A stretch of 64,000 bases of DNA from Trichomonas vaginalis G3. Its lineage: Eukaryota > Parabasalia > Trichomonadida > Trichomonadidae. Each line of letters starts with the position of its first letter. The first letter of the stretch is position 1. A program made the translations under genes and the position numbers. The notes beneath the pieces are model-generated. The model was not told the DNA's origin and made no database searches. It saw only the letters and a list, made by a program, of their open reading frames with translations. Positions 10,792 through 20,844 of the stretch are shown here, piece by piece. Location: contig NC_067204.1 of assembly GCF_026262505.1 (NCBI RefSeq), positions 25,327,300 through 25,391,299 of the forward strand, in the 5' to 3' direction.

Positions 10792-12930
10792 ATGCATTAT
10801 CGATTATATAGCATTGGCAATTATCTTTATACACTGAACTCTGAAGGAAAGCTTATTTGCTGTTATTTCAATGGAAATTTCTTTGCTGCAAATCTAGATA
10901 ACGTAAAAACAAATATAAAAAACTTTGCTTGTAGTGAAAATCGTGTTTTATATCAATATATGGATAATAAATTTCAATATAAATATAAAGGTGAACTAAT
11001 TGACTTCTCTTTTGGCATAGAAATCAACGATGAAATTATTCAACTCGGAATATCAGATGAATATATCTCTGCGCTTACCAAAAACAAGTTTTATATCAAT
11101 GACTATGTACATCCGACAACAGTTTTTGAAGGAAAATTCGTGAGTTTTGTTCAATTTCAAAAATCTTTCAGTATATTACTTGAATCTGGTGAGATAGCAT
11201 CACTAAATCTGCCAGATATGTCAAAGTTAACGATAGAATCCTTAGGAATTGGTGCAAAAATAACAAATATGCTAACTACAAATGATAAACGAATATTTAT
11301 TCTTGACAACGGTGCCATTCATGTGGAAATGTTACAAGAATCATACACAATTTGTGGCGGTTATAATCCGAAAATGATGTGGGCATCAAATAATATTTTT
11401 TGTTTTTTTGACGAAAATGAAACATACTACGAAAAGTTCAAGGATATAAACTTAAAAGTGCCATTTACATCAGTTAGAGCGCAAATTGAAAAATTAAAAG
11501 AATTTCAAGATAATGCTTTTTTAAAATTAGTTCCGACCAAAAATGATGTGATTAGTATTCTTCGTAGAAAGTATGTGCGTGCTGTATTGGAAGATTTGAG
11601 AGTTGTTGAAGTCGATACAAATTTATTATCAGATTATGGATTTGTAGCAGGTGATGAGATAGAATTTAACTCTAAATTTGATAATCCACTCTCGGGAAGA
11701 GTTTTTATCGTTCTTGGAGTTTATGATGGAAAATTATGCATCCAAGAGAATGGAATAGGGTTTTTAATTGAAATTACTCCACAAGAAGCATTAGTAAAGT
11801 GGAGATTAATATATCGTTTCGGTGCAAATTTAACGGATATTGAAATAAAACCGAAAATTAAAATTCAAATTGACACAAATGAAGCAGCTTTCATGGGAAC
11901 ATCATTCAAATGCGGTGATATTGTTAAATATAAGGAAATGCAAGGTGAAATACTTGGAATTCGATGCCATAGATTTTGGATTAAATTTAATTCAAAAATT
12001 TCATCAGTTGAACTCAAATTCAACAAAGATATTACATTGATTAGTAGACCTGGTAAGATTATTGATAGAATTGACACTCTAATTTATGAAAAAATCGAAA
12101 AACCATCAACGATTTTCTCGGTTACCAATAATAATTATTCTCTTGCATTAGCTTTAGGATATTCTAATAATGAGATTGTCTATTATTCGAAATTTAGAAA
12201 GGATAAGTACGGGATTGCTCCTTTATCTTATCATTATTATTTTTCTCGTTTTGATGATGATTTTTGGAGAAAATATCCTGTTTTCATGAAAGGAGAGATC
12301 GAAGTTAACATCGGATATCATGAAAAGTTTTATCCAACTGATGTGATTTCGAAAGGAAATGAATTTGCAGTTTTTCTTGGTAGAACAAAGGATAATATGA
12401 ATTGCATCCAGACTCTAGAAATGATGGCTATTAATGATAGAGCACAAGTTATTGATGACGTAACAATTGAAAAATTTAGTTTAATTGCTTCGAGTTATAG
12501 AAAAGCCGAAACAAAAAGAATATTTAACTCAAAAGAGATAACGTTATCTCAAAACATTGCTGATGATGGCCAATATCTTCCTAGTGATATAATCTTGACT
12601 CCTGAGAAAAAAATCAAATTTGTTATCGGAAATTTTGAAAATAAATCTTATTGTGCGGATAAAACTTATAGCAAAGAAGTGATCCTGGTACCTCCTAAAT
12701 CAATATTATTGATGAGAATGGTAAATGTTCCAGGAGAATGCAACGGATACTTGAATTGCGTTTATGATTTCTGCGGAACTTCCGTGAAACCTCTTGATGT
12801 AATTGATGATAAAATCATCATTGGAAGATACAAAAATGGTAATTTTGCTATTGTTGATGAACTTGGAGGGGAAGCTTCGGAGTTCCCACAAATGCAATTC
12901 ATAGAAGTCAAATCCCTTATTGATAATTAA
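10792..12930 (+). CDS. Unknown beta-rich protein with propeller-like N-terminus
   Basis: 712 aa from the first ATG at 10792. Roughly the first 220 residues are short beta repeats with a rhythm resembling an RCC1/WD-type propeller (phrases such as GNYLYTLNSEGKL and TNDKRIFILDNGAIH). Two later segments, near residues 283-330 and 371-410, share a 'F..GD.I.......G.....GI....L' pattern like small SH3-like barrels. A further half-copy may lie near 590-700. No catalytic motif, signal peptide or membrane segment is visible. It is divergent from the BEACH gene, so co-regulation is possible. I do not recognise the family. Confidence 0.85.
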   Translation: MHYRLYSIGNYLYTLNSEGKLICCYFNGNFFAANLDNVKTNIKNFACSENRVLYQYMDNKFQYKYKGELIDFSFGIEINDEIIQLGISDEYISALTKNKFYINDYVHPTTVFEGKFVSFVQFQKSFSILLESGEIASLNLPDMSKLTIESLGIGAKITNMLTTNDKRIFILDNGAIHVEMLQESYTICGGYNPKMMWASNNIFCFFDENETYYEKFKDINLKVPFTSVRAQIEKLKEFQDNAFLKLVPTKNDVISILRRKYVRAVLEDLRVVEVDTNLLSDYGFVAGDEIEFNSKFDNPLSGRVFIVLGVYDGKLCIQENGIGFLIEITPQEALVKWRLIYRFGANLTDIEIKPKIKIQIDTNEAAFMGTSFKCGDIVKYKEMQGEILGIRCHRFWIKFNSKISSVELKFNKDITLISRPGKIIDRIDTLIYEKIEKPSTIFSVTNNNYSLALALGYSNNEIVYYSKFRKDKYGIAPLSYHYYFSRFDDDFWRKYPVFMKGEIEVNIGYHEKFYPTDVISKGNEFAVFLGRTKDNMNCIQTLEMMAINDRAQVIDDVTIEKFSLIASSYRKAETKRIFNSKEITLSQNIADDGQYLPSDIILTPEKKIKFVIGNFENKSYCADKTYSKEVILVPPKSILLMRMVNVPGECNGYLNCVYDFCGTSVKPLDVIDDKIIIGRYKNGNFAIVDELGGEASEFPQMQFIEVKSLIDN

Positions 12931-13254
12931 AAATTTTTCTTTGTTTTATATTTTTATATAAATCTTTGTTTGTAATTAATGATATAATTTATAGATGTTT
13001 CTGATCGATTATATTTATTACATGAGAAGTATTATGTCTCTGATATATTTGAAAATTTTTATTCTTTCATTTAAGATTGCTCATGAACCTATCTGGCTTT
13101 ATTTCAAATTTCTGACAACGAGAGAGAACGTTAAAAACATATTTGAAGGCCATATCATTCTGATATTAGTGCAGACTTATAAAAAATATTTATTCCCAAG
13201 AAGAAAAAAAAATTATTAAGTAAACTAAAAATCATTTTTAGACTTGATCTTCTC
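12931..13254. other. AT-rich intergenic stretch
   Basis: Nothing convincing. One 74-codon open frame (12995-13219, +) encodes a low-complexity hydrophobic and basic peptide and is probably chance. Confidence 0.5.
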
Positions 13255-13297
13255 TTATATACGAAAAAAAGAGATCTGACATTGTGTCAGATCTCAG

Positions 13298-14424
13298 TAA
13301 AAGTGACATTTACATGTCAAAAAAATAGAATGAGTTTAAGTAATTAAAATTGAGGGTGAGAGTAGTATTGTATGAAATAATATCTCTCACCCTCCAATTC
13401 ATCCTATGGCGCCGAAAAAATTTTGGTGAAATGCGACCACATTTCACCAAAATTTCTCGGCGCCATATAGAGAACTAGAGCCTGTGAGGTACTGATACTA
13501 TCCATGTACCTCGCAGGCTCTAGTTCCAAGCCAAAATGGCTAAAAATTGCCCGCAATTGTTCACATTGCGGGCAATTTTTAGCCATTTTGGCTGGGAATT
13601 GGAGGGTGAGAGTAGTATTGTATGAAATAATATCTCTCACCCTCCAATTCATCCTATGGCGCCGAAAAAATTTTGGTGAAATGCGACCACATTTCACCAA
13701 AATTTCTCGGCGCCATATAGAGAACTAGAGCCTGTGAGGTACTGATACTATCCATGTACCTCGCAGGCTCTAGTTCCAAGCCAAAATGGCTAAAAATTGC
13801 CCGCAATTGTTCACATTGCGGGCAATTTTTAGCCATTTTGGCTGGGAATTGGAGGGTGAGAGTAGTATTGTATGAAATAATATCTCTCACCCTCCAATTC
13901 ATCCTATGGCGCCGAAAAAATTTTGGTGAAATGCGACCACATTTCACCAAAATTTCTCGGCGCCATATAGAGAACTAGAGCCTGTGAGGTACTGATACTA
14001 TCCATGTACCTCGCAGGCTCTAGTTCCAAGCCAAAATGGCTAAAAATTGCCCGCAATTGTTCACATTGCGGGCAATTTTTAGCCATTTTGGCTGGGAATT
14101 GGAGGGTGAGAGTAGTATTGTATGAAATAATATCTCTCACCCTCCAATTCATCCTATGGCGCCGAAAAAATTTTGGTGAAATGCGACCACATTTCACCAA
14201 AATTTCTCGGCGCCATATAGAGAACTAGAGCCTGTGAGGTACTGATACTATCCATGTACCTCGCAGGCTCTAGTTCCAAGCCAAAATGGCTAAAAATTGC
14301 CCGCAATTGTTCACATTCCCATCTTTTGTTGGTAAGACGAAGAATATGAAATAAATTATGAAGAAGATAATGATGAATAAAATATCACTTTTTATATTTT
14401 TGACACGTAAAGTTGTCACTTTTC
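13298..14424. mobile_element. TIR-bounded element made of hairpin repeats
   Basis: Imperfect terminal inverted repeats of about 25-35 bp bound the stretch: AAAAGTGACATTTACATGTC at 13298 and its inverted relative at 14398-14424. A further 13-bp inverted match (TTATATACGAAAA, 13255-13267 and 14444-14456) lies outside them, so the true ends could be wider. No clear target duplication was found. The interior is almost entirely the 250-bp tandem array. No transposase is present, so it is non-autonomous. Confidence 0.6.
13350..14317. repeat. Tandem array, 250-bp unit, about 3.9 copies
   Basis: Near-identical 250-bp units. Each is a series of four perfect or near-perfect hairpins: stems GGAGGGTGAGAG.., GGCGCCGA..TTTGGTGAAATG, GAACTAGAGCCTG.GAGGTAC and GCCAAAATGGCTAAAAATTG, with loops of a few to about 25 nt. 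Repeated 98- and 74-codon frames within it are by-products of the repeat, not genes. Confidence 0.95.
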
Positions 14425-14426
14425 TG

Positions 14427-15575
14427 TCAAACTGTTTTTATCGTTTTCGTATATAACACTTCTTTACCTTTATCAGAATCATTGTTGGAACCAGATTTCT
14501 TTGGTTTGATGACAACGAAGTAAACAACGAGGCCAACAATTAAGCCGACAACAATAAGAACTGCAATCACTATTAATACAATTGCCCAGATTGGAAGTCC
14601 CTCTCCAGGATACTTCTGGTCGATATCCTTCTCTGAAAAGAGACCACCTTCTGTTGAAAGTGCAGCATGGAATTCTGGGATGACGAATTCTTCTGTTTCT
14701 TCTTCGTCAGCGCTGGAGGCGGATGTTTCCTGGAACTTTATTTCATTTGAGAGTTTCCAACTTGTTCTCGCACCGATATTCGGATCTTCAATAAAATCTT
14801 CAGTGTTTAAGAAAGCATAGAAGGAGTTGGATTTGTATTTTCCGATTTTTCCTTCTTTCTCTTTGTGGAACAAATTTCCTATAGTTTTAAGTGTTCTAGC
14901 TTCATCATAAAATGCGTAAAAGTCTGCATATTTCTCTCTTTTATATGTGAACTCCATTAATTTATCATTAATTGCAAGAGCATTAACTTGAACAACCTTG
15001 GATGATGAGAGACCTGATGACCAATGCCAATAGACGTTGAATTTATCATTTTTCTTTGTTGAAAGTTCATATTTAGAACCGTATTCGAAACTATATGAAC
15101 TTCCTTGATATGAAATCTTCATATTAAAATAATATGAAGGCATCATAGGAATTATTTGAAGCTTCATTGCTGCGCCGCTATCCTTTGGAACAATTCTTGT
15201 AACAGGATTTAAGTATTTGAAATTATAAGCCAAGGCTTCTTCACCTTCAGCTTGAATAACTCCAAGGGCAGCAAGAGCATTTTCTAATTGAGACTCTTTC
15301 CACACGAAACTTTCTCCTTTCTTCTCTGGGACCTTCAAAATAGCATTATATTTAGATTTTGAACCCATTATAAAGCTACCAGAAATGCAAAGAGTTTTTC
15401 CTGCAGGGATTTCGATCGTATAGTATGATGGTACTATTGAATACAAACCATAGTCTTTATATATAGAGCACTCTGAGTCTGGGAAGGCTGTTTTTGCATC
15501 AAGAACTGAAGTAAAAATATTCTGTGGTTTTCTTGAATGGTTCATTAGTGTTTGATATGCTAATGTGTTTCTCAT
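14427..15575 (-). CDS. Single-pass membrane protein, trichomonad type
   Basis: 382 aa from an ATG at 15575, chosen because an Inr-like TCACTTCA lies about 15 nt upstream; the longer frame starts only at a TTG. There is a large beta/loop-rich N-terminal region without an obvious cleavable signal, an acidic linker near residues 290-325, then one strong membrane segment (about residues 330-353, IWAIVLIVIAVLIVVGLIVG) followed by a basic tail. Tail and topology fit a surface or endomembrane type I protein. The family is unknown to me. The stop codon is three bases from the end of the adjacent hairpin element. Confidence 0.82.
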   Translation of the reverse strand: MRNTLAYQTLMNHSRKPQNIFTSVLDAKTAFPDSECSIYKDYGLYSIVPSYYTIEIPAGKTLCISGSFIMGSKSKYNAILKVPEKKGESFVWKESQLENALAALGVIQAEGEEALAYNFKYLNPVTRIVPKDSGAAMKLQIIPMMPSYYFNMKISYQGSSYSFEYGSKYELSTKKNDKFNVYWHWSSGLSSSKVVQVNALAINDKLMEFTYKREKYADFYAFYDEARTLKTIGNLFHKEKEGKIGKYKSNSFYAFLNTEDFIEDPNIGARTSWKLSNEIKFQETSASSADEEETEEFVIPEFHAALSTEGGLFSEKDIDQKYPGEGLPIWAIVLIVIAVLIVVGLIVGLVVYFVVIKPKKSGSNNDSDKGKEVLYTKTIKTV

Positions 15576-15590
15576 ATCCAAATAAAAAAA

Positions 15591-15598
15591 TGAAGTGA
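15591..15598 (-). promoter_or_regulatory. Inr-like initiator of the membrane-protein gene
   Basis: On the minus strand this reads TCACTTCA, matching the trichomonad initiator TCA-pyrimidine-(T/A), about 15 nt before the ATG at 15575. Trichomonad Inr elements usually lie within about 20 nt of the start codon. Confidence 0.55.
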
Positions 15599-16143
15599 TT
15601 TTATTATTTATGAATTATGAAAATCGAGTTCAATAATTGAAAAAGTATTGAATGAAAAATTGAAATAGCATTCAATTTTGAATATTATTTTGAATGATGA
15701 CTACTGAGTATGCAAACGGTTTGAAATATAAAATATTTCATCTTGCTTAGTTTATTACGAGAATAACAAATTAATAAAAATTTATCAATATCATGAAAAT
15801 TAAATATAAGTCTTAAGCAGTAATGAATCAAGTTATTAAATTCATTAAAATTCTCAAAAACTTTCCAAAAGTCGTAGAAAAGATATTAATATTCACTTCA
15901 CAAATTATCCAAGCATTCAATTTTATAAATGCTTTATAAGGAAGGACTTAATATGAATTATTAAAATGGCTATTTTGTTTATTTCAAAGGTCTGAAAAAC
16001 CTCATTCATGATTATAAAATTTCAAACTATTATAGATAGAAGTAGTAGATCTAAATTAGACGAAATTATAATTTGAGTATTTTCAAATTTTGTGAAGGCG
16101 ACGTTGTCAAATGAAATAAATTCAATATTTGTAGAGTAGGGGT
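15599..16143. other. AT-rich intergenic stretch
   Basis: No gene or clear repeat seen between the membrane-protein gene promoter and the next inverted-repeat element. Confidence 0.5.
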
Positions 16144-16736
16144 AATTTTAGCTAAAAGTGACACACCTGTAAAAAGCGACACACCCGTGAAGGGTGTGAT
16201 TACCGATCGGTAATTTCGACAGTTTAGAATTTAAAATTTTTTATGGAACTGTTGCGAGTTTCATAAAGAATTTAAGGAATATAAGCAAAGATTTGAATCA
16301 AAATCTTAGACCTAAGCCGCTCGATTCGCTCGCGGCTTCCGCGAATTACAGATCAGCAAAGATTTGAATCAAAATCTTCGAACTAAGCCGATCGCTTCGC
16401 TCGCGGCTTTCTTTATTATTTTAAATTTGCATATTTCCATCAAAAGTTCATAAGGTAAAAAATTTCGTATATATTATTGCAAAATAAAATCTTCATTATC
16501 AAAATAATATTAAATGATAATATAATTTATAAACAACTATTATTTAATAAAGTTTAATTGCCAAGGTTCATCTAATTTTTTGATTTTTAATGTTTTATGA
16601 ATTTTATTTATCATGTATATATCTAATGAAAATTATATATGTAGAAGATAAGTACCTTAATATGTACGTAAAAATTAATGAAATTTATTTTGAATGTAGA
16701 ACCGAGCAATTTTCCCTGTCACTTTTAGCTAAAATT
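16144..16736. mobile_element. Short TIR element with doubled hairpin unit
   Basis: A perfect 20-bp inverted repeat, AATTTTAGCTAAAAGTGACA at 16144-16163 and its complement at 16717-16736, bounds about 593 bp without coding capacity. Inside are a CACACCC/GGGTGTG hairpin and TTACCGATCGGTAA near 16185-16215, and then two copies of a unit (about 16283-16345 and 16352-16410). Each copy holds an AAGATTTGAATCAAAATCTT hairpin followed by an AAGCCG..CGGCTT hairpin. No target duplication was identified, so the outer limits are approximate. Confidence 0.6.
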
Positions 16737-17857
16737 TGGGTTTGCCTTTCTATCCAGACCTCCCTCAGAAAACATGTTTACGAACCAGAATTAACAATTT
16801 TATTATATAATGGTAATATATGATTTTAAATGAATTTATATAAAAAGACGTTATAATCTGAATACTTTTCAAAAAAACGACAACAACAAAATTATTGAAT
16901 TGTGTTTTAGGAAAAATTATATTCATTTTACTATCTATGTCATTAGCTATATATAAATATATAAATTGTGTAAATAACCATTCAAAAATTATTGACTTGA
17001 ACCGCATGTTTTCCATGGTATTTCGTCATACAAGAAAGGGCCAGTGTAATACCCAGCACACTGACAGAACTTCTGCTGTGTTATACATATATTTTTCAAG
17101 CCCAAAATTATTTTTAAAAAATATACATTAAATTTAATTTTCTTCTAAGTGCTAGATTTATTACAAGCAAAGCACATCTTAATTGATGAATCTTTGACGA
17201 TGATTTATTATTTAAAAAAAAAAATCAATTCTTGGGCTTTGAACCGTAAAATAGTTTACAGTCCAAATGTAATCATTGCGATATTCTGAAAAAATATTAA
17301 TAAAAAAAACTTCAATTATCGTAATTTACGTTTGCAAATTTCTTGGGTATTACGAATTTGCTTGCGATCACACAGTACTCCCAAATTTGTACAAACTATT
17401 TTGAAAAGGCCAAGTCGTCTATAAACTGTTATGACCTAATTCAACGAATTCAAAGAATTGCTGTTTTTATAATCAATACGTTCGTGATTAATTTTATTAT
17501 ATAGCGCGTTCTATCGGCGCGCAGCGAATTTGCGCGCCGATATAAGTCGGGAATGAAATATGATCAGTATTATCTTTATTCACCACATTTTGAAAATTAA
17601 TTAAAAGCTTTAGCCATTTAGCATAAACTGCATCTATGGTTCAGTTTTGGTTATGCTTGAATTGAGATGAAAACGATAATCCCAAAATAAAACCAACAGA
17701 CCCCATCATAAAAATATAAAATTACCACAAGAATAAATATTCAACCAATTTATACCTTTTCGGACTTTTGAAAACAGAAATATTCACCACAAAAATAGAG
17801 AGGAAACAATTCGCTATTTTGCGAATATAAAGATGAAAGATAGATTTAATAATAAAG
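16737..17857. other. AT-rich intergenic stretch with one GC-rich hairpin
   Basis: No gene seen; two 77-83-codon frames overlap here but are AT-driven and low complexity. The one clear structure is the hairpin at 17500-17546. Confidence 0.5.
17500..17546. repeat. Dispersed GC-rich hairpin, copy 1
   Basis: TATAGCGC, then a stem ATCGGCGCGCA..TGCGCGCCGAT, then ATAAG. It is closely similar in sequence and layout to 40136-40181, so this is a dispersed family rather than a chance palindrome. Confidence 0.7.
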
Positions 17858-18754
17858 TTACATGCCGAAATGATGAAGAAAAGCATCAAGAGTATAGGCA
17901 GTAGCTAGCATTTTCTGAGTTAAATAAATTGGAGGTTCAAGTGGTAAAAGAGCAGTAAATGGTTTCATGGGCGGTAAAGCACGCTTAATAACGCCTTCCA
18001 CTAATGGCGGATTAACAGCAATTGCAGGTATTTCGTCAAATTGTTTGATAGGATTTTGGGATAAGTTTTGTTTCTGATCACGAACACGATTCTTACTTGT
18101 GTTGTGTTGTGATTTTAGATGCTTCGATGGCTTTCTAATTTGTTTTTTGAGTTGTTGATAATGATATCTGCATTGAACATCAGATCTGTTGCCCATTGAA
18201 CTAGCAATCTTCGCCCAAGCAGTTTCACCGAATTCTTCAACAAAATCAATAAGTTTTTTATCTTCTTCTGGGGACCACCTCTTCTTAGAAATGCGTGGGT
18301 CCAATCCTCTGAACCACCTTTGAGAACACTGAGCGCGGGTTCGCGTTTCTCCAACTATTTCTGAAACGGCCGACCAACTATCAGTTCCATTTCGGAGGAT
18401 ACCTGCAAGTAATCTACGATCCTCATCAGCGTTCCATGGTCTAGCTCGTTTTCTACCGCTACTCGAAACGGCTCCAAGCGAGTCGGAAAACTCAGAACCT
18501 GATGATTCAATCTCTTCATGCGTGTTTATATCGGTTTCAATGACGGATTTGAGCATGTCTAAAGGTGCAGATGTGCCTAATTTGTCCATAAAAAGGGAGT
18601 ACGCTTGTTTGTAAGGTATTACTTCTTTCATATAGTTAAGAAGAACCTCCTTTAGGTTACTTTCAGTCATGTCATCAATGTCTGGATTTAAGTCCTGGAA
18701 CTGGGCTGCAAAATATTCTAGAATGTGGTTTTGGCCTTGGAAATTCCTGGTCAT
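17858..18754 (-). CDS. Myb R2R3 DNA-binding protein
   Basis: 298 aa from ATG at 18754. There are two Myb repeats. The first is near residues 104-153 with the Trp series W107, W127, W147. The second is near 157-203 with W160, W180 and an aromatic/His (RYHY) at the third position. The N-terminal 75 residues form a helical domain (ILEYFAAQFQDL.., LLNYMKEVIPYKQA) seen in other trichomonad Myb proteins as far as I recall. The C-terminus is basic then proline-rich. It probably binds promoter elements in the nucleus. Trichomonads have many Myb factors, some of which bind core-promoter motifs, so the exact target cannot be assigned. Confidence 0.9.
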   Translation of the reverse strand: MTRNFQGQNHILEYFAAQFQDLNPDIDDMTESNLKEVLLNYMKEVIPYKQAYSLFMDKLGTSAPLDMLKSVIETDINTHEEIESSGSEFSDSLGAVSSSGRKRARPWNADEDRRLLAGILRNGTDSWSAVSEIVGETRTRAQCSQRWFRGLDPRISKKRWSPEEDKKLIDFVEEFGETAWAKIASSMGNRSDVQCRYHYQQLKKQIRKPSKHLKSQHNTSKNRVRDQKQNLSQNPIKQFDEIPAIAVNPPLVEGVIKRALPPMKPFTALLPLEPPIYLTQKMLATAYTLDAFLHHFGM

Positions 18755-18773
18755 GTTATTGTATTGAAAAAAA

Positions 18774-18778
18774 AATGA
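18774..18778 (-). promoter_or_regulatory. Inr-like TCATT before the Myb gene
   Basis: Reads TCATT on the minus strand, about 20 nt upstream of the ATG, matching the trichomonad initiator consensus. A short motif in AT-rich DNA, so only moderate weight. Confidence 0.45.
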
Positions 18779-18975
18779 ATTGAATTCGTTCAGAAAACTA
18801 TAAAATCGTTCGAAATTGTAAAAATTATTAAAGAATTTGATGAATTGTGCATCTTAATTCAATATTCAATGATTATTTCAGGGAATCATAATTTTACAAA
18901 GTTTTACAAAACTTGAAATACCCTCAATTTTTAACTTTTGCAACTCCAAAAACCAGGTGTTTTTCCAGAACTACC

Positions 18976-19440
18976 ATCTAGGATGAGTCCTCTGCATGTC
19001 TCCCAGAATGATAGAAAGTTCCGCATTCATAACTTGAATGTGGAACTTTGACCGACAAGAGTGTATTGAGCACTCTTGTCGGTCGCAGTGTCTCATTCTG
19101 GGAGACATTGCCTCTGCATGTATCCCAGAATGGAACAATCTTTTGCAATCAGAATGTGATTGCAAAACTTTGACCGACAAGAGTGTATTGTGCACTCTTG
19201 TCGGTCGCAGTGTCTCATTCTGGGAGACATTACCTCTGCATGTATCCCAGAATGGAACAATCTTTTGCAATCAGAATGTGATTGCAAAACTTTGACCGAC
19301 AAGAGTGTATTGTGCACTCTTGTCGGTCGCAGTGTCTCATTCTGGGAGACATTACCTCTGCATGTATCCCAGAATGGAACAATCTTTTGCAATCAGAATG
19401 TGATTGCAAAACTTTGACCGACAAGAGTGTATTGTGCATC
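18976..19440. repeat. 122-bp tandem array, left arm
   Basis: About 3.8 units. Each unit holds three hairpins: CCGACAAGAGTG/CACTCTTGTCGG, CATTCTGGGAGACAT/ATGTATCCCAGAATG and TTTTGCAATC/GATTGCAAAA. In the outermost unit the third hairpin is replaced by a different stem (AAAGTTCCGCATTC/GAATGTGGAACTTT), so structure is kept while sequence changes. Confidence 0.92.
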
Positions 19441-20496
19441 CACCTTTGTCAATTAACTATGTTTTATAGAGACATCCCCTCACACATATTTTTTCTAATA
19501 TAATTTTACCTTTTTAATACTTATTTTTTATTTTTTGTGCTTTATATAACTTATGGTGTGTACCGAACTATCTTACAGACTCTACTGAGCTATTTCCACA
19601 TATAAACATGTGACAATAACGCATACATACTCCCTTCGTATTCTGATCTCATGACATATTATCGCAAAAACTATATTTATACAACACACCTCATAAAGTC
19701 TCATTTTAGCCCTATCTAAGCGTTCAAAACCTATTTTCCCCGCGTAATCTGATTCTTCAGGCTCCGCTGATTCGATTTCTGCTGTCAGATCGTGAAAATA
19801 TGCATCACATAACAAGATAAACCCAAATTACTTAACTTAATATTTTCCTTAAAATTTCCTATTCCTCGCTATGGGAATATTTATTATATCTTCCGTTACC
19901 CCTCATAAATATATTTAATTTTCTGAATAATACGTATAATAAAATGAATAACTCAAAAACTAAAATACATTATTAATATTGGGTAATGACTCGATATGAT
20001 CAAAACTTTTGAATTCATACATTTTTTGAAAAATTTGGATTTTTCAAAAATGATTTTGTTTGAGCATGAACGTGAAGCGAAATTTTAAGGAAAATATTAA
20101 GTTAAGTAATTTGGGTTTATCTTGTTATGTGATGCATATTTTCACGATCTGACAGCAGAAATCGAATCAGCGGAGCCTGAAGAATCAGATTACGCGGGGA
20201 AAATAGGTTTTGAACGCTTAGATAGGGCTAAAATGAGACTTTATGAGGTGTGTTGTATAAATATAGTTTTTGCGATAATATGTCATGAGATCAGAATACG
20301 AAGGGAGTATGTATGCGTTATTGTCACATGTTTATATGTGGAAATAGCTCAGTAGAGTCTGTAAGATAGTTCGGTACACACCATAAGTTATATAAAGCAC
20401 AAAAAATAAAAAATAAGTATTAAAAAGGTAAAATTATATTAGAAAAAATATGTGTGAGGGGATGTCTCTATAAAACATAGTTAATTGACAAAGGTG

Positions 20497-20844
20497 GATG
20501 CACAATACACTCTTGTCGGTCAAAGTTTTGCAATCACATTCTGATTGCAAAAGATTGTTCCATTCTGGGATACATGCAGAGGTAATGTCTCCCAGAATGA
20601 GACACTGCGACCGACAAGAGTGCACAATACACTCTTGTCGGTCAAAGTTTTGCAATCACATTCTGATTGCAAAAGATTGTTCCATTCTGGGATACATGCA
20701 GAGGTAATGTCTCCCAGAATGAGACACTGCGACCGACAAGAGTGCACAATACACTCTTGTCGGTCAAAGTTTTGCAATCACATTCTGATTGCAAAAGATT
20801 GTTCCATTCTGGGATACATGCAGAGGCAATGTCTCCCAGAATGA
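20497..20844. repeat. 122-bp tandem array, right arm
   Basis: Reverse complement of the left array, just under three units (about 2.9), with the same three hairpins per unit. Confidence 0.92.

Larger units (their letters stand above)
18976..20844. mobile_element. Giant palindrome with hairpin satellite in both arms
   Basis: Two inverted arms, 19093-19858 and 20079-20844 (766 bp each), are centred on 19968/19969 with a 220-bp unique loop. Repeated translations in the two arms are identical, so the arms are near-perfect. The outer part of each arm is a 122-bp tandem array. The inner part holds about 400 bp of unique sequence, including a 77-codon frame reading toward the loop on each arm. One extra, diverged unit lies only on the left (18976-19092), so the structure is not perfectly symmetrical. 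Likely a foldback-type mobile element. No transposase or target duplication was found. Confidence 0.7.

Noticed and set aside
12995-13219. Possible 74-aa hydrophobic protein
   Set aside because: Low-complexity AT-driven composition, no initiator motif, no topology pattern.
13404-14228. Repeated 98- and 74-codon frames in the 250-bp array
   Set aside because: They repeat with the unit on both strands and follow from its hairpins; composition is not protein-like.
16590-17131. Short frames of 77-83 codons
   Set aside because: AT-rich, overlapping on both strands and with no recognisable sequence.
13350-20844. CRISPR-like arrays
   Set aside because: Units are contiguous and fully repeated with no unique spacers, and the host is a eukaryote.
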